Part shown: positions 1-10,137 of the stretch, piece by piece | Layout of the letters: each line of letters starts with the position of its first letter | How positions within the stretch are numbered: the first letter of the stretch is position 1 | Assembly (NCBI RefSeq): GCF_010015445.1 | Contig: NC_053133.1 | Coordinates: 1,240,001-1,304,000 of the forward strand | DNA length: 64,000 bases | Origin: Perca fluviatilis | Taxonomy: Eukaryota; Chordata; Actinopteri; Perciformes; Percidae | Direction of reading: 5' to 3' | Made by a program: the position numbers and the translations under genes | The notes under the pieces: generated by a model | Told to the model about the DNA's origin: nothing | Database searches by the model: none | The model's input: only the letters and a program-made list of their open reading frames with translations

Positions 1-345
1 GAACAAGCTCCCCAGAGCTAGGTTAGTAACAAGCATTTGCCCACAGGTGAAAAGAGAGAGGAGCTCAGTGTGTCAAAGGAAGTCCCCCGGTAGTCAAAAA
101 CTATAACAGCATAGCTAAGGGCCGCATAGAAGCAGAGATAGGGAGGGGGCGTGCCATGACTATGGCTACACTCCTCACTCCCTAAATATAAGCTTTCTAT
201 GAAGAGAAGCAGAGAAAGGGAGGGGTCGCGCCATGACTGTGGATACACACCCTCCACCGCCAGTCTAGGTGAACCCTGAAACTCCTCACTCCCTAACTAT
301 ATGCTTTATCAAAGAGAGTTTTAACTTTACTCTTAAATGTGGTGA
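1..345 (-). repeat. Interspersed teleost repeat, partial copy (same family as 5660-6592)
   Basis: Read on the minus strand, the first ~140 bases match the plus-strand stretch around 5900-6040: shared blocks include the CTGTTATAGTT...GACT.CCGGGGGA and TTTGACACACTGAGCT motifs and AATGCTTGTTACTAA. The copy contains a partial internal duplication (AGCAGAGA..GGGAGGGG...GCCATGACT at about 131-172 and 208-240). No coding potential is convincing; the 79-residue minus frame at 18-257 lies entirely inside the repeat. Confidence 0.6.
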
Positions 346-359
346 CAGTGTCTGCCCCC

Positions 360-1110
360 CAAACCCAGACTGGGAGGAGGTATTTTTATTTAATTTCACC
401 TTTATTTTTACAGGCTAGTCATTAAGAACAGGTTCTTATTTACAATGGCGGCCTGGCAAGTGGCATAGGGAAAGGGAAGGAGGGCTAGATAATAAATACA
501 TTAGAAATACATACAGTTTAGAAATGACAAAATACAATTTGAAATACTACACAGAAAACAAACACTTACAAGATAAAACGAAAACGAGATAAGTGCGCAT
601 GTACATGGGTGAGTAAGAGAGGGAGAAACCATTCAAATATTTAGCTGGAAAAATTATTATGTAGAGAAACAACTGCATATGTCCGTGAACAAGGATGATA
701 TGATGGTTTTGAAGGATGAAATGGAAATTTGTTTTTCCAGTTTGAGAATCTTTTGCAGAGCGTTCCAGTTGCGCGCGGCAGCAGATTGAAAAGATGCAAG
801 ACCAGAGGCAGAGTTGGTTTTGGGAATGCTTAAAGTGATGGTTCGGGGTAATTCACCCTAGGGTCTTTTGCACAATGACCTCGAGCCAAACACCCCCCCA
901 GAAGCTAGGGTGAATTACTCCGAACCATCACTTTAATTGAAGATGAAGTGAGGAACGGGAATTGTATGTGGCAGACTTTGGCTGCAGCAAGTGACCTAAG
1001 TAAGGCGGTGATCAGCCAAGAAGAGTCTTGTAAATGAAAGTGAACCAGTGAATCTTACGGCGAATGGGAAGGGAGGGCCAGCTTTGATCAGAATATGTCC
1101 GTTAACTCCT
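360..1110 (+). repeat. Unclassified interspersed repeat
   Basis: The start (TTTATTTAATTTCACCTTTA, then AAGAACAGGTTCTTATTTAC) resembles a widespread teleost repeat signature, from general knowledge only. The text continues as a non-coding purine-rich stretch to about 1100 and is interrupted at 830-936 by a small TTAA element. No reading frame of note. Confidence 0.4.
830..936. mobile_element. Tiny piggyBac-type MITE (TTAA flanks)
   Basis: TTAA at 830-833 and 933-936 flank a 99-bp unit whose ends are near-perfect 28-bp inverted repeats: AGTGATGGTTCGGGG... on the left and ...CTCCGAACCATCACT on the right, one mismatch. The ~40-bp loop has no coding capacity. TTAA target duplication is the hallmark of piggyBac and Kolobok superfamilies. 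It sits inside the repeat at 360-1110, so it is the younger insertion. Confidence 0.7.
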
Positions 1111-1224
1111 ACATAAAACAAACTTCAAGGACCTTTTTCCACTTAATGTAACAATTTGCAATAACATTGCAAAATCCAGGCACATCCTGTCTAAAAAAAA
1201 ACGCAAAAAAACTAATTCAAGAAT

Positions 1225-1405
1225 TTGTTACTTCTAGGCTGTATTATTGCAATTCCTTCTTATCAAATTGCTCAAATAAGCCCCTTAGGCTATCCAGTTG
1301 ATCCAGAATGCTGCGGCATGTGTACTGACTAGAACTAGGAAAAGAGATCATATTTCTATTAGCTTCTCTGCACTGGCTCCATGTAAAATCCAAAACTAAA
1401 CGAAA
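1225..1405 (+). pseudogene. L2-clade LINE reverse transcriptase, 3' fragment
   Basis: Forward translation gives a degraded version of the L2 RT C-terminal signature: a YYCN-like start, the stretch where an L2 protein reads QLIQNAAAR (here visible in nucleotides as CAGTTGATCCAGAATGCTGC), then KRDH-like and LASLHWL residues. Frames are broken. The fragment ends where the inverted-repeat element at 1414 begins. A different part of the same clade is at 49000-49110. Confidence 0.65.
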
Positions 1406-1413
1406 ATGCACTA

Positions 1414-1962
1414 AGGCCGGTTACACACTGCCTGTGTACACACCAGAAATGTGTCTGACGCGGTAATGCTGCTGCTAGCCTTGTCTGGACACATGTATGT
1501 TTCTCATTGATAAAATGAAATACCATGTTAAACATAAATATATACTGATCTGATTACAGCAAAGACAACGTCGGCAGTATTGACGGCAAAATAGGCTACA
1601 GAATAGTTCTTTCTTTGACAGGTGCAATATTAGAAAAATTTTTAAATTACATTTATATCTATATTTATATCAAAACCTAGAGACTTTCAAACATCAACAT
1701 GTAATTTATTAATATGTATTTGTGTCTAAATGACATATAAACATCTTTTTGTATTCTATTTTGCCTGGAAACGCTTCCAACACGCTTGCGTGTCGCGTGA
1801 AAAATAGGCGTTGGTTCCATTTCTAGGAGGCACGCGTTTTCGGCGCGGCGTGTCATGCAGGCAGTGTGTAAGCTCTAATCTGTTAACATGGGAGCCAAAA
1901 TATAAACGGACACGCCACGCAGCTGACACGCTCACGCGACGCGTCCAGTGTATAACCGGCCT
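1414..1962. mobile_element. Non-autonomous DNA transposon, CpG-rich, inserted in L2 debris
   Basis: Ends are inverted repeats AGGCCGGTTACACACTG and CAGTGTATAACCGGCCT (one mismatch in 17). The ~549-bp body has no ORF, but its subterminal parts are rich in CGCG/ACGCG motifs (1795-1865 and 1905-1945), unlike the AT-rich surroundings. Flanking 8-9 bp are only loosely similar, so the target duplication is not resolved; hAT-like size and structure, superfamily not certain. Confidence 0.6.
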
Positions 1963-2021
1963 AAGCGATTACAAACTAATTTGCTAGGCTGTCAGGCTAG
2001 GTGAGTACCCATGCCTAAAGG

Positions 2022-2043
2022 AATAATAATAATAATAATAATA
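2022..2043. repeat. (AAT)n microsatellite
   Basis: Seven or so AAT/TAA units follow directly on the LINE-like remnant and may be an expanded LINE tail. Confidence 0.85.
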
Positions 2044-2319
2044 ACTTTTTCCTCAAGGAATGTGTACACAGAAGATCCTACCCAATTTGTAAAAAAAACT
2101 GAATAAACGGCACAAAAAATGGTGATCACTTTACAAAACCGGTATGAGGCCCTGACCAGCCAACTATGACAAGTATGAATCAGTCATAGCTAGAGGACTA
2201 GGGTAACCCTCATTTGATCAGGGGGCCTTTAACAGTGCTGTAAGTCAGGGCAAGGCCAAGAAACTCACCTCTTCCTCTATTCACATCTTGAAGTCAATGG
2301 ACATGAGTAATTTGCGGTT

Positions 2320-3030
2320 ACTGCCACTGTTTAACAAAAGAGATCCAAATATCTTTTTTTGTTCTGTTTAAGCGTGCTGTAAAAGACTAGAAATTAAACA
2401 GATGCTGATTGTGCTTTAATGTTACAGTGTGTCCTGACAAGGAAAGCGCAGGCTTTAACGTCTGAGTTTAAAAGACAGCCCAAGCAACAAAAAAATTAAA
2501 TCAGCTGTGCCTAAGGCGTATAAGCTTATGCCAGTGATTTATCACGAACGTTTTAGATCTTGGGAGAAAAGAAGTGATCAAACATACGTCGAATTCGCAC
2601 AACATCTAACATTTCACTTTAAACGCTGGTTGACTGCACTTGCGATCACTTTTGATAAACTTTGTAAGACGGTTGTTTTGGAGCAGTTTCAAAATGTGCT
2701 TCCTAGTCACATCTCCAAGTACATTAGAGATAAAAAAAGACAACTGCTGCTGAGGGTGCTGTGTCAGCAGATGAATATGTGCTGCTCCATAAGAGCAATT
2801 TTAGAGAGTGCACTGCGTGTTATAACGTATGTTGGAGGGAAAATAAACCTGTCGCTGCTCCATTTGAACACACATGGTCGTGGAAAAATAATGTGGTTAA
2901 GTCTGATCCGAAAACACAACTAAACAAGTTTGAAAAAACTAAACCCTGTAACTATTGTCATGAGTTGGGTCACTGGAAAACTGATTGTCCAGTTTTGTAT
3001 TCAAAAGCGAAAGGGAAGAAATTTAATGTC
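2320..3030 (+). pseudogene. Gag of a Gmr1-like Ty3/gypsy retrotransposon (decayed)
   Basis: Structural protein of an LTR retrotransposon. About 2507-2760 reads AYKLMPVIYHERFRSWEKR followed by QTYVEFAQHL and VLEQFQNVLPSHI, a SCAN-like capsid arrangement. A second frame at about 2941-2985 gives a CCHC zinc knuckle, CNYCHELGHWKTDC, which binds nucleic acid. Upstream pieces of the same gag are visible with stops back to about 2320 (LPLFNKRDP, then QCVLTRKAQ). At least one frameshift (about 2750-2770) separates the capsid from the knuckle. No LTR was found at its 5' side. Family assignment rests on motif recognition. Confidence 0.75.
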
Positions 3031-3139
3031 AAACCTGCTGCATTCGTTGTGCCTGTTAGTAGGCCATTACCTGATGATCCTTCCACTGATTCTTGTGAGC
3101 CTGATGTTTTGGCTGCCTATGCTCCTTTTATTAGGTTTT

Positions 3140-3260
3140 GTATCATTGGTAGGAAGTGATGTTAAAGTCCCGATAAAAATCCTGAGGGATACAGGTGCTG
3201 ATGACTCGTACTTTGTGGACTCTGTTTGGTCTTGCCTAGTCCTTTACATAAAATGTTTCT
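3140..3260 (+). pseudogene. Retrotransposon aspartic protease fragment
   Basis: Directly downstream of the zinc knuckle, and frame-shifted from it, the frame reads VPIKILRDTGADDSYF; the DTGA triad is the catalytic motif of retroviral-type aspartic proteases. The fragment runs about 35 residues before drifting into an unrelated insertion at about 3310. Confidence 0.7.
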
Positions 3261-3309
3261 TGGCTATGAGCTTGTGCAGGGTGAAGTGGCCGTAGGAGTG
3301 CGGCCAGCG

Positions 3310-4283
3310 TTGCCTAGGGTGACCATATTTTGATTCCAAAAAAAGAGGACACTCGGCCCGACCTCGAGACACAAATTCAGACAGGCTTAATTAACGGTTA
3401 ATGAACATGCCTCAATGGTGCAAAAATAACTTCTGTAATAAAATAAAATCTGTAACAACCTGTAACAAAATAATATCTCTTTTAAAATAAATAAATAATA
3501 TGAAATAATGTTGTAAATATGACCTCTTCTGTGTTAGAAAATCCAGCTTCAACAAAATATCTCTTAATACCTTTTCAGTGTAATAAGATAAATAATAAAG
3601 ACACTGAAACGCATGTGCCAGCTTTGCACATGGTGCACTCCGCCTGGACCGGACAAGTTATTTTATGGTTGTACGCAGGCTCCACACGAAGCTTCGCCCG
3701 ATGTTAATACTTGTGTGCGCTGGTGTGTGTCGTCGGGCCGACAGTCTGTGTGTTTGTGGGGAGTGGGTGATAGAGCCGAGGGAGAATTAAGGGGGAGAGT
3801 GGCGCGGCGAGTACGACTTTAGAGTCATAGTGAGAGAAACAAAGTGTCTCCCCTGTGTTTTCTGACCACGGTGGAAATCTTTAGCAGACAAGCCGGTATC
3901 TTGTTTGCAATGCTGCTCCGCTGTCTGCTCTGGTCCCTGTCTGCTCTGGTTTCTGTCTGCTCTGGTCCCTGTCTGCTCTGGTCCCTGTCTGCTCTGGTCC
4001 CTGTCTGCTCCTGGTCCCTGTTTGCAGCCTACAAAGCAGCCTCTCAGGAATTATGTCACAAAACAAAGTACCGTAGCATTGTGTGCAAGCGCCAGTCAAT
4101 TTAAGTACACGCTTAATGGTCCCATGAAAAACAGTGAAAACCGGACATTTTCATGAATTTATAAAACCGGGCCCGGACAATTATGTAAAGAATGGACATG
4201 TCCGGATATAATTGCTAATGGGCTTGACACCCCCCCAACCTAAAAAAAAAAAAAAAAAATCACCTGTGGTTAGCCTCTTTCTG
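3310..4283. mobile_element. Unclassified insertion between protease and pre-integrase regions
   Basis: This ~970-bp block interrupts the gypsy element. It begins TAGGGTGACCATATTTTG, a terminus-like motif that recurs at 16383 (TAGGGTGACCAGACG). Its right portion has CCGGACATTTTC and GGACATGTCCGG motifs. A 16-bp minisatellite lies inside. Clean inverted termini were not found, so the boundaries are approximate; the small frames here are unconvincing. Confidence 0.4.
3925..4021. repeat. Minisatellite, 16-bp unit x ~6
   Basis: Six near-identical copies of CTGCTCTGGTCCCTGT, with one C insertion in the last. It gives artificial repetitive frames on both strands. Confidence 0.9.
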
Positions 4284-4319
4284 GTTGACTCTGTCTCTGA
4301 CGAGAGCTCCGATGTTCCT

Positions 4320-4630
4320 TCAGCCTGTTAGGTCACACCACAGTGGTGAAGTCAGAGGTGTTGCCTGACAGGTGTGGTAATGTCACTTTGGAGGTTCCCT
4401 CACTGTCTGATTTTCTGTTGTCTATTTCTCAAACTGAGTTGTTGAAGGAACAGCAAAATGATTCCTCCCTAAAAGAAATATTCAACCATGTCGTGTCTAC
4501 CTCAGAGATAAATAATGTAGCCGGTAGTTATTTTTTGCAAAACGGGGTATTGTTCGAAAATGGGTTTCCTTGTGCGATGATTTTGTGGGAAATGCCATTT
4601 TTCAGTTGGTGGTTCTGGAAAAGTTATGAA
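4320..4630 (+). pseudogene. Pre-integrase (linker) fragment of the gypsy element
   Basis: The frame from 4343 contains LLKEQQNDSSLKEIFNHV and SYFLQNGVLF, the N-terminal flank of the integrase zinc domain in fish gypsy-type elements. The integrase catalytic core itself is missing. Its place before the RNase H fragment (4790-5195) and after the protease indicates a protease-integrase-RT order as reported for Gmr1 elements, rather than the usual gypsy order. Confidence 0.65.
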
Positions 4631-4789
4631 CATATTTAAACATTTTGAAGCATTTTTATGGGCATAAAAAAGCCTCTTACATAAAAACATGACATGGCTG
4701 TCAGTTGACAGGTAAGCCAAACCAGGGCATTAAACCAGCAACCTATCACTGCTGTCAATGTCAGACCACCATATATTCTGCCGCTGCAA

Positions 4790-5195
4790 AGTCGCAACCA
4801 CAAAGTGGTTCAACGTTTTATAGGGTTCGCTAATTTCTATAGAAAGTTTGTCAAAAAGTTCAGTTCTGTTGCTGGACCATTACATGCACTCAAGATTAGG
4901 TTTGAGTGGATCCTCGAGCGGACTCAGCCTTCCAGACTCTCAATGAGTGTTTTGTGACGGCTCCAGTTCTGGTTTTACCTGACCCCGGTCGACAGTTCGT
5001 GGTGGAGGTAGATGCCAATGTCAGCCTGTGTGCAGTCCTTTCTCAATGCCTTCCCACGGATAGTAAGCAACATCCTTGTGCTTTTCTCTTCCTTAAACTG
5101 TCCCCTGCAGAAAGAAATTACGATGTGGGTAAGCGGGAGCTGCTGGCAGTCAAGGTGGCGTTGGAAGAGTTTCTCTTTTTCATGTTGGTATCAAC
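4790..5195 (+). pseudogene. Gypsy RT end and RNase H fragment
   Basis: Broken frames read [20 protein letters not shown] (RT thumb/connection), then [35 protein letters not shown] and VALEEF from 4906. These are the hallmark RNase H motifs of Ty3/gypsy polymerases; the first catalytic D lies in VEVDA and the E in the KRELLAVK block. The fragment stops abruptly at about 5195, where a different sequence with an ATCT tail begins. RT palm motifs are absent, so most of RT and integrase is deleted. Confidence 0.8.
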
Positions 5196-5294
5196 AGGAT
5201 TCATCCAAACAACATCCTATTGTACTTGTACAGTTACAATAAATCTATCTATCTATCTATCGATCTATCGATCTATCGATCTATCTATTGTAGG
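5196..5294. repeat. LINE-like 3' tail with (ATCT)n microsatellite
   Basis: TTGTACTTGTACAGTTACA then AATAAATCT leads into ATCT/ATCG tetranucleotides at about 5241-5290, the look of a short-tail non-LTR element end. No coding part of that element is present. Confidence 0.6.
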
Positions 5295-5659
5295 ATATAT
5301 TTTGTCAATAATGTGTGAAGAAGCTCTAAGATCACGACTGACCAATTGTTCCTTGTCCTTCCTGATCTTCTGTGAAGCCATCTGGTTTGATAAAATTTGA
5401 AAGGGAGTACCAGGATATTGGGAAGATAATTTAAGCTGAATAAAAGAACTCCTAGATCAGGAAGAACCGTGAACAATGGAGCTGTATTTCACAATCAGTG
5501 GGAAGTGTGATACAGGTTGTGGAATGGCCTTGGCTCTCACCACTCCTAGGTCTGCAGAAGATAAAGAAATACACAGGTGTCTCAGTAATATGAACATCGT
5601 AAAACATTTTGTAACCAGTGTATACATTTGATAAATAGAATACAACCATAAAATACTGT
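5295..5659. other. No recognisable feature
   Basis: AT-rich spacer; reading frames on the minus strand here are short and resemble nothing known to me. Confidence 0.5.
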
Positions 5660-6592
5660 CTGTGTTTTGGCCTGGGAGCGGGGAAAGCCAGGATATATTT
5701 CATGCATGGTGCGACATCGTGGAAGGGGCCGAGAGGACCGGACAGCAGAGCCGAGAGGACCTGGACTACATCCAACTGATAACAACACCACCAAGGATGG
5801 GCAATGAGATATAACAAAAGTAGAGGGAGGCAGGCCAGCACAGCCCATTCCGGCAGGGGAGAGTTCCAAGCCCGAACAGGCTACCTCTCCTTTTGACCTG
5901 TCTCTCTTAGTTACGCTGTTATAGTTCTAGACTGCCGGGGGAATTCCTTCCTTTGACACACTGAGCTGCTCTCTCCTCTCCCTTTCTATTACCATTTGTG
6001 TGCATTCCGTCCCAGAAATGCTTGTTACTAATCCGAGCTTCTGGTGAGTTTACTCCCCTGGAGTCCTTATGTTTTTCCACCCAGCGTATTTCCTTGGAGA
6101 ACGTTGGCACCAAGATCCTGGTTGCAGCTGTTTCCGTGGTCCTGCTGCACTCCCTGCTGAGCTCTGCGGTGCCCTGCAGTGTCATGCTGCGTCCTGCTGA
6201 ACCCTGCTGCTTCCTGCTATGTCCATCCATGCTCTGCTGGGCCCCGCTACATCCTGTAACGCCCTGCAACGCCCTGATATGAGATGAACTACTAAAACTA
6301 CCATTTGAAGTCACTGTTCCATTGTTAATGTGACTACTATCGCCACTGTTCATCACATCCCCAACCGGCTCGTCAGACACCGCCTACCAAGAGCCTGGGT
6401 CTGTCCGAGGTTTCTTCCCAAGAGGGAGTTTTTCCTGGCCACTGTCGCACTGCTTGCTCTTGAGGGAATGACTGTAATTGTTGGGTCTTTGTAAATTATA
6501 GAGTGTGATCTAGACCTACTCTATCTGTAAAGTGTCTCGAGATAACTCGTGTTTTGATTTGATACTATAAAAATAAATTGAATTGAAACATC
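5660..6592 (+). repeat. AATTG-tailed teleost retroposon-like repeat
   Basis: Non-coding 0.9-kb repeat. The 3' half has the motifs CCAAGAGCCTGGGTCTGTCC, GGTTTCTTCCCAAGAGGGAG, TTTTTCCTGGCCACTGTCGC and CTACTCTATCTGTAAAGTG, ending in AAAATAAATTGAATTGAA. The terminal AATTG repeats suggest a non-LTR tail. An inverted relative occupies 45950-46330 and part of the 5' half matches the start of the window. Frames in it are not genes. Confidence 0.7.
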
Positions 6593-6789
6593 TCAATTAT
6601 TTATTGAACAAAATATGAACTTATTGAACAAAATAAACTTAAATCATCGCACACATAATATAATAGAATTGAGATAATTAAATATGTAAAAATAAATAGA
6701 GATATTAAATTCATGTAATGGGAAAAAAAAAATGTTGGGGCACAAAAGCCATCTTCCAGGGCACAAAGGCCAATTAATGATTTGGAGCT
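6593..6789. other. AT-rich spacer, no recognisable feature
   Basis: Between the AATTG tail and the SINE; includes a direct repeat of TTATTGAACAAAATA at 6602 and 6619. Confidence 0.5.
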
Positions 6790-6973
6790 TAGAAATAAAC
6801 ATTTATTAGCTTTGTTTGTATAGGACAACTGAAGACATGAAAGGGGAGAGAGAGGGGAAAAGACATGTAGCAAAGGACTGCAGGTCGGAATCTAACCCGC
6901 GGCAGCTGCGTCAATGGAGAAAACCTTTACATATGGGCACGCGCTCTACCAGGTGAGCTACCCAGGCGCCCAA
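6790..6973 (-). mobile_element. tRNA-derived SINE
   Basis: On the minus strand the head reads GCGCCTGGGTAGCTCACC, followed by TGGTAGAGCGCG, a good A box (6941-6961), and about 45 bp later GGGTTAGATTCCGAC, a recognisable B box (6884-6898). Unrelated, conserved-looking text with GACATGTAGCAAAGGACTGC follows towards 6830. The A-to-B spacing and lack of a cloverleaf argue against a functional tRNA. Pol III promoter boxes are inferred from sequence only. Confidence 0.7.
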
Positions 6974-7168
6974 CAACTTGAATTTCTGATTAAAAAAAAA
7001 CATGCACGACATAAAACAAATCACTTTTTTAATATCATTCTTTGAATAACTTATTTTAACTGATATGGAAATTGTTAAATTTCAGAAGTCAAACTGTTGG
7101 ATACAGAAATAAATGATTCTGCACAGGGAAGCTCAAACATTCAACTGTAAGAAAACAAACAAAACACC

Positions 7169-7169
<1 letters not shown>

Positions 7170-7250
<81 letters not shown>
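7170..7250. repeat. (TG)n microsatellite, ~80 bp
   Basis: About 40 uninterrupted TG units. Confidence 0.97.
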
Positions 7251-7251
<1 letters not shown>

Positions 7252-7269
7252 TGGAGTGTGTGTGAGAGA

Positions 7270-9460
7270 GTCTTTAATCTGATTCATCATCACTTGAGGA
7301 TGAAGCTAGGGAGATGCTGAATGGAGCAGAACTAGCTCTGTGGTTCAGGATTGATGTTCCGTCCAGGCCCATATGGTTGAATGTTTGGTCTCTTGGTTAA
7401 GAGACCAGCTGTTCACCATCTTGCGACTGCCTCCTCGCTTTTATATTCAGCAGGTGCACAGCCCTGGGATTTGATGAAAAGGAGATTCTCAATGGTTGAG
7501 TTCTTCGGCCTCAAGCGCCAGTCTCCTCCTCCATTCGCTTCATTGTGGAAAACTGACGCTCCACTTGAGATGTGGAAACAGGGAATAGCAGGACGATTCT
7601 AACGAGATGGAGTAAGTCGGCATACTTGCTCTCCTTTTCAGTCAGCATCCTCTGCCATAGTGCAAGGAAGGCCTCCCCCTTATGGTGACGCACAATGTCC
7701 TACTTGGCTTTCGACCACTCCCTCTCCACCTCTGCTACATTGAAGCTATTACTGATGAGATGCTGCTCTAAATGCTCACAAAGCTTACGCACCTCATAGG
7801 CTCCATACTGCTCAATGGCACTGCTGTTATCTTCAGCCAGCATGTTAATAGGATTGAAGACTTCAGCAGCCATAGCACAGGATCTGGAGAATGTAGAGAA
7901 CCGATGGCCGATACATGCAGTGATGAAGTGATATCACTACTTTGTCGATGGAAGGCCTCAACAGATGTTGATGAGGTGCTGATCTCCACTCCCTTGTACA
8001 CAAAGACACCAGTGCTGTCTGTGTTGGTGAAGGCATTGATGACAGGGCGCAGGTAGGAACCAGGTTGTTTCTTCTGTTTCAGCAGAGCAGACTGGGAAGC
8101 CATTATCCTACTCCTAACAGAGGAAAGAGACAGCTTATCTGCCTGGTAGTCAAGGGAGAGCTCTGCCAGGTCCGCCAGCAGATCCTGGTACATGGCCATG
8201 TTAAGGACAAACTTGGATGATGTTATCTGCCGCCCGTGAGCCTTGAGCTTCTGCTTATCCAGTCCAGAATTACCCTGACTTTCCAGAAGGTGTGCTTCGA
8301 CGCACTTGTAATTGGAGGTGAGGGAGGATAAGGCCTTCCTTCTGTGTTCATTCCATCTTGTGCCCTGATAGCGTGTTGGCTTCAAAACATCCTCTTCAAG
8401 AGCCTCACCAATGGCCTTGAGCTCCTTCCATTTCTTGCTGGAACGACGATACAGGTAGTAGAGGTGTATGAGCAGCGCATCAATCAGCATAGCCATCAAC
8501 TTATTCCACACTGTCACTATGTATATAAACAGTAGCATATGAGTAGAACATGAATAAGTAGCAAAACCTTAGTATACCCCAAAAAACTCCCCAAATTTAC
8601 TGTTAATTGAACATACCTGTTTGAAGTATGCATCTTTAAAAGCATCCTTCAGGCACAGCTCGAGCCTGTGGGCAACACAATGCACCTTGATCATCCACGA
8701 AGCTGACTGCTGCTGGAGTTGAGTAAGGACACTGCGTTTTCCCAAAATTGACAGAAGCACCATCAGCTGCTATTGCAGTCAAGCAGTTACTGGGATCGAG
8801 ATGGTGTTCCTGACACTTTTCTGTAATGGCCTTCAGTATCCCCACAGCATCACAGGAGTCTGGCTCTGCAATACTAAAAAACAAAAGCAAAAATACACAT
8901 TTATTTAAATAGTTTCACTTGGAGTGGCAGCTCTTATTGTTTCAACTGAAATGACATGGGTATTGCCCACACAAATATGAAAGACATGTTGATTGATTGA
9001 TATCAAAAGAAATTATCCAAAAGACAAACACAAATGTGAAGCACAAAAATATTAATGAATTACCCAAGTAGTCGGATTCTTGGTGTGCCATTTTCAGTGA
9101 TCTTGATGCTGACCACCTCTTTCTTTCTTTGATGTGTATTTATCTGTGCTTCCATCAAAGAACAAGGAGCAGTAGAATGGCTAACATTTTACTAGGGCAT
9201 GAAGATGGTCTCTCATGGTGCCCGCAATGTGCTCTATGAAGATGTTACAGGCTTTTGAATTATGATATGTCACCCCCAGCTCCACACCATGCTTGCTTTC
9301 CATGGACACCAAGGTTTTAAACAGGCTAAACGGTTGCTCACAGTAGGCCACAGTAAGTCAAATAGCCTGCACATCTTGTCTTTGGTCTTATCATGTAGCT
9401 TTTGTAGACTGTCTCGGATGTGGCAGCTGTTGGAGCTGTGATGACTTGACATGCTGTGCC
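7270..9460 (-). pseudogene. ZNF862-like hAT transposase gene, decayed, with intron-like gaps
   Basis: Minus-strand pieces in order: about 9450-9065 with KLHDKTKDKM and a broken MESKHGVELG-like stretch; 8873-8617 with CDAVGILKAI, AADGASVNFG, then in another frame MIKVHCVAHRLELCLKDA; 8538-7768 (256 residues open) with HLYYLYRRSSKKWKELKAI, TRWNEHRRKA and a long helical C-terminal half; and 7693-7511 with FPVSTSQVERQFSTMKR, the hAT C-terminal dimerisation domain. Splice-like signals are present: donor at 9063 (GTAATT), acceptor at 8874 (TTTTTTAG), donor at 8616 (CAG|GTATGT). The phase of the last junction does not fit cleanly, and there is a frameshift near 8740. I infer an old hAT transposon or a domesticated-type ZNF862-like copy that has decayed. 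Confidence 0.75.
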
Positions 9461-9641
9461 ATGGGTTTTTGATTTGTTGTGTGTATTGGCAGTATCTTTT
9501 TTACCATTTGTAGTTCCTGAAATATATCGTTCAGTGCTGCAAAGTTGTTCTTGGCCTGTGTGCAAAGGGCCCTTCCCCTGACTTCATTTGTTGTATTCCC
9601 TACATATGCTACACCAGACTTTTGTAACAACACCGCTTTCT

Positions 9642-10137
9642 CAGTCCCTCCAGGATTTCGCGATGTCGCAATTGCAACAATTCACGCAATTTCAACCAAT
9701 CACCGAGAATTTAGTGTGACTCGCAGTGACCAATTACTGCAAACTTTCCGCAAATTTGACCAATAACCGGAGTTTCCTGCAACTTCAACCAATCCCAGCA
9801 GTCCCATGTGCCAGACTTTGTATTAGTATGTGACTCTGAGAGCCACTGACCAAGCGGGAGTAAGAACGGGTTGACGTAACACACGTACGTCACCAAATTC
9901 ACTTCCTTGTTTCTGATATGAAGACGAGATGTGTGTGACTCAAACATTTCACATTTACCAACAAAACGCACAGCGAAAGACTGTGCAAAACATTTCAGGC
10001 CGTCCTGCCAACCTGTTTTTTTGCAACTTTCAGTCTCTCGCAACTTTTATCAAAATTTTTTACAAAAGCTCTCGCTAAATCAGGCATTTTGGGCTGCAAC
10101 AATCTCAAGAAAAGGCCGCGAAATCCTGGAGGCACTG
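9642..10137. mobile_element. hAT-like non-autonomous element, CAGTCCCTCCAGG termini
   Basis: Inverted ends CAGTCCCTCCAGGATTTCGC and CGAAATCCTGGAGGCACTG bound 496 bp. Repeated CAATTTCAACCAATC-type motifs fill the left half. The right half (9955-10137) matches two separated blocks of the larger relative inside 58439-60039 (about 59000-59060 and 59585-59725), so this copy appears to be an internal-deletion derivative. Flanking 8 bp do not match (CGCTTTCT / TATTATAT). Confidence 0.7.

Noticed and set aside
3844..4156. Overlapping frames with repeated Cys/Ser/Leu or Gln/Thr/Arg
   Set aside because: Produced by the 16-bp minisatellite.
5452..6380. Minus frames of 95-153 codons and plus frame 5998-6282
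   Set aside because: All lie within the non-coding AATTG-tailed repeat.
6884..6973. Functional tRNA gene on the minus strand
   Set aside because: Good A and B boxes but no paired acceptor stem or cloverleaf; spacing and flanks fit a tRNA-derived SINE.
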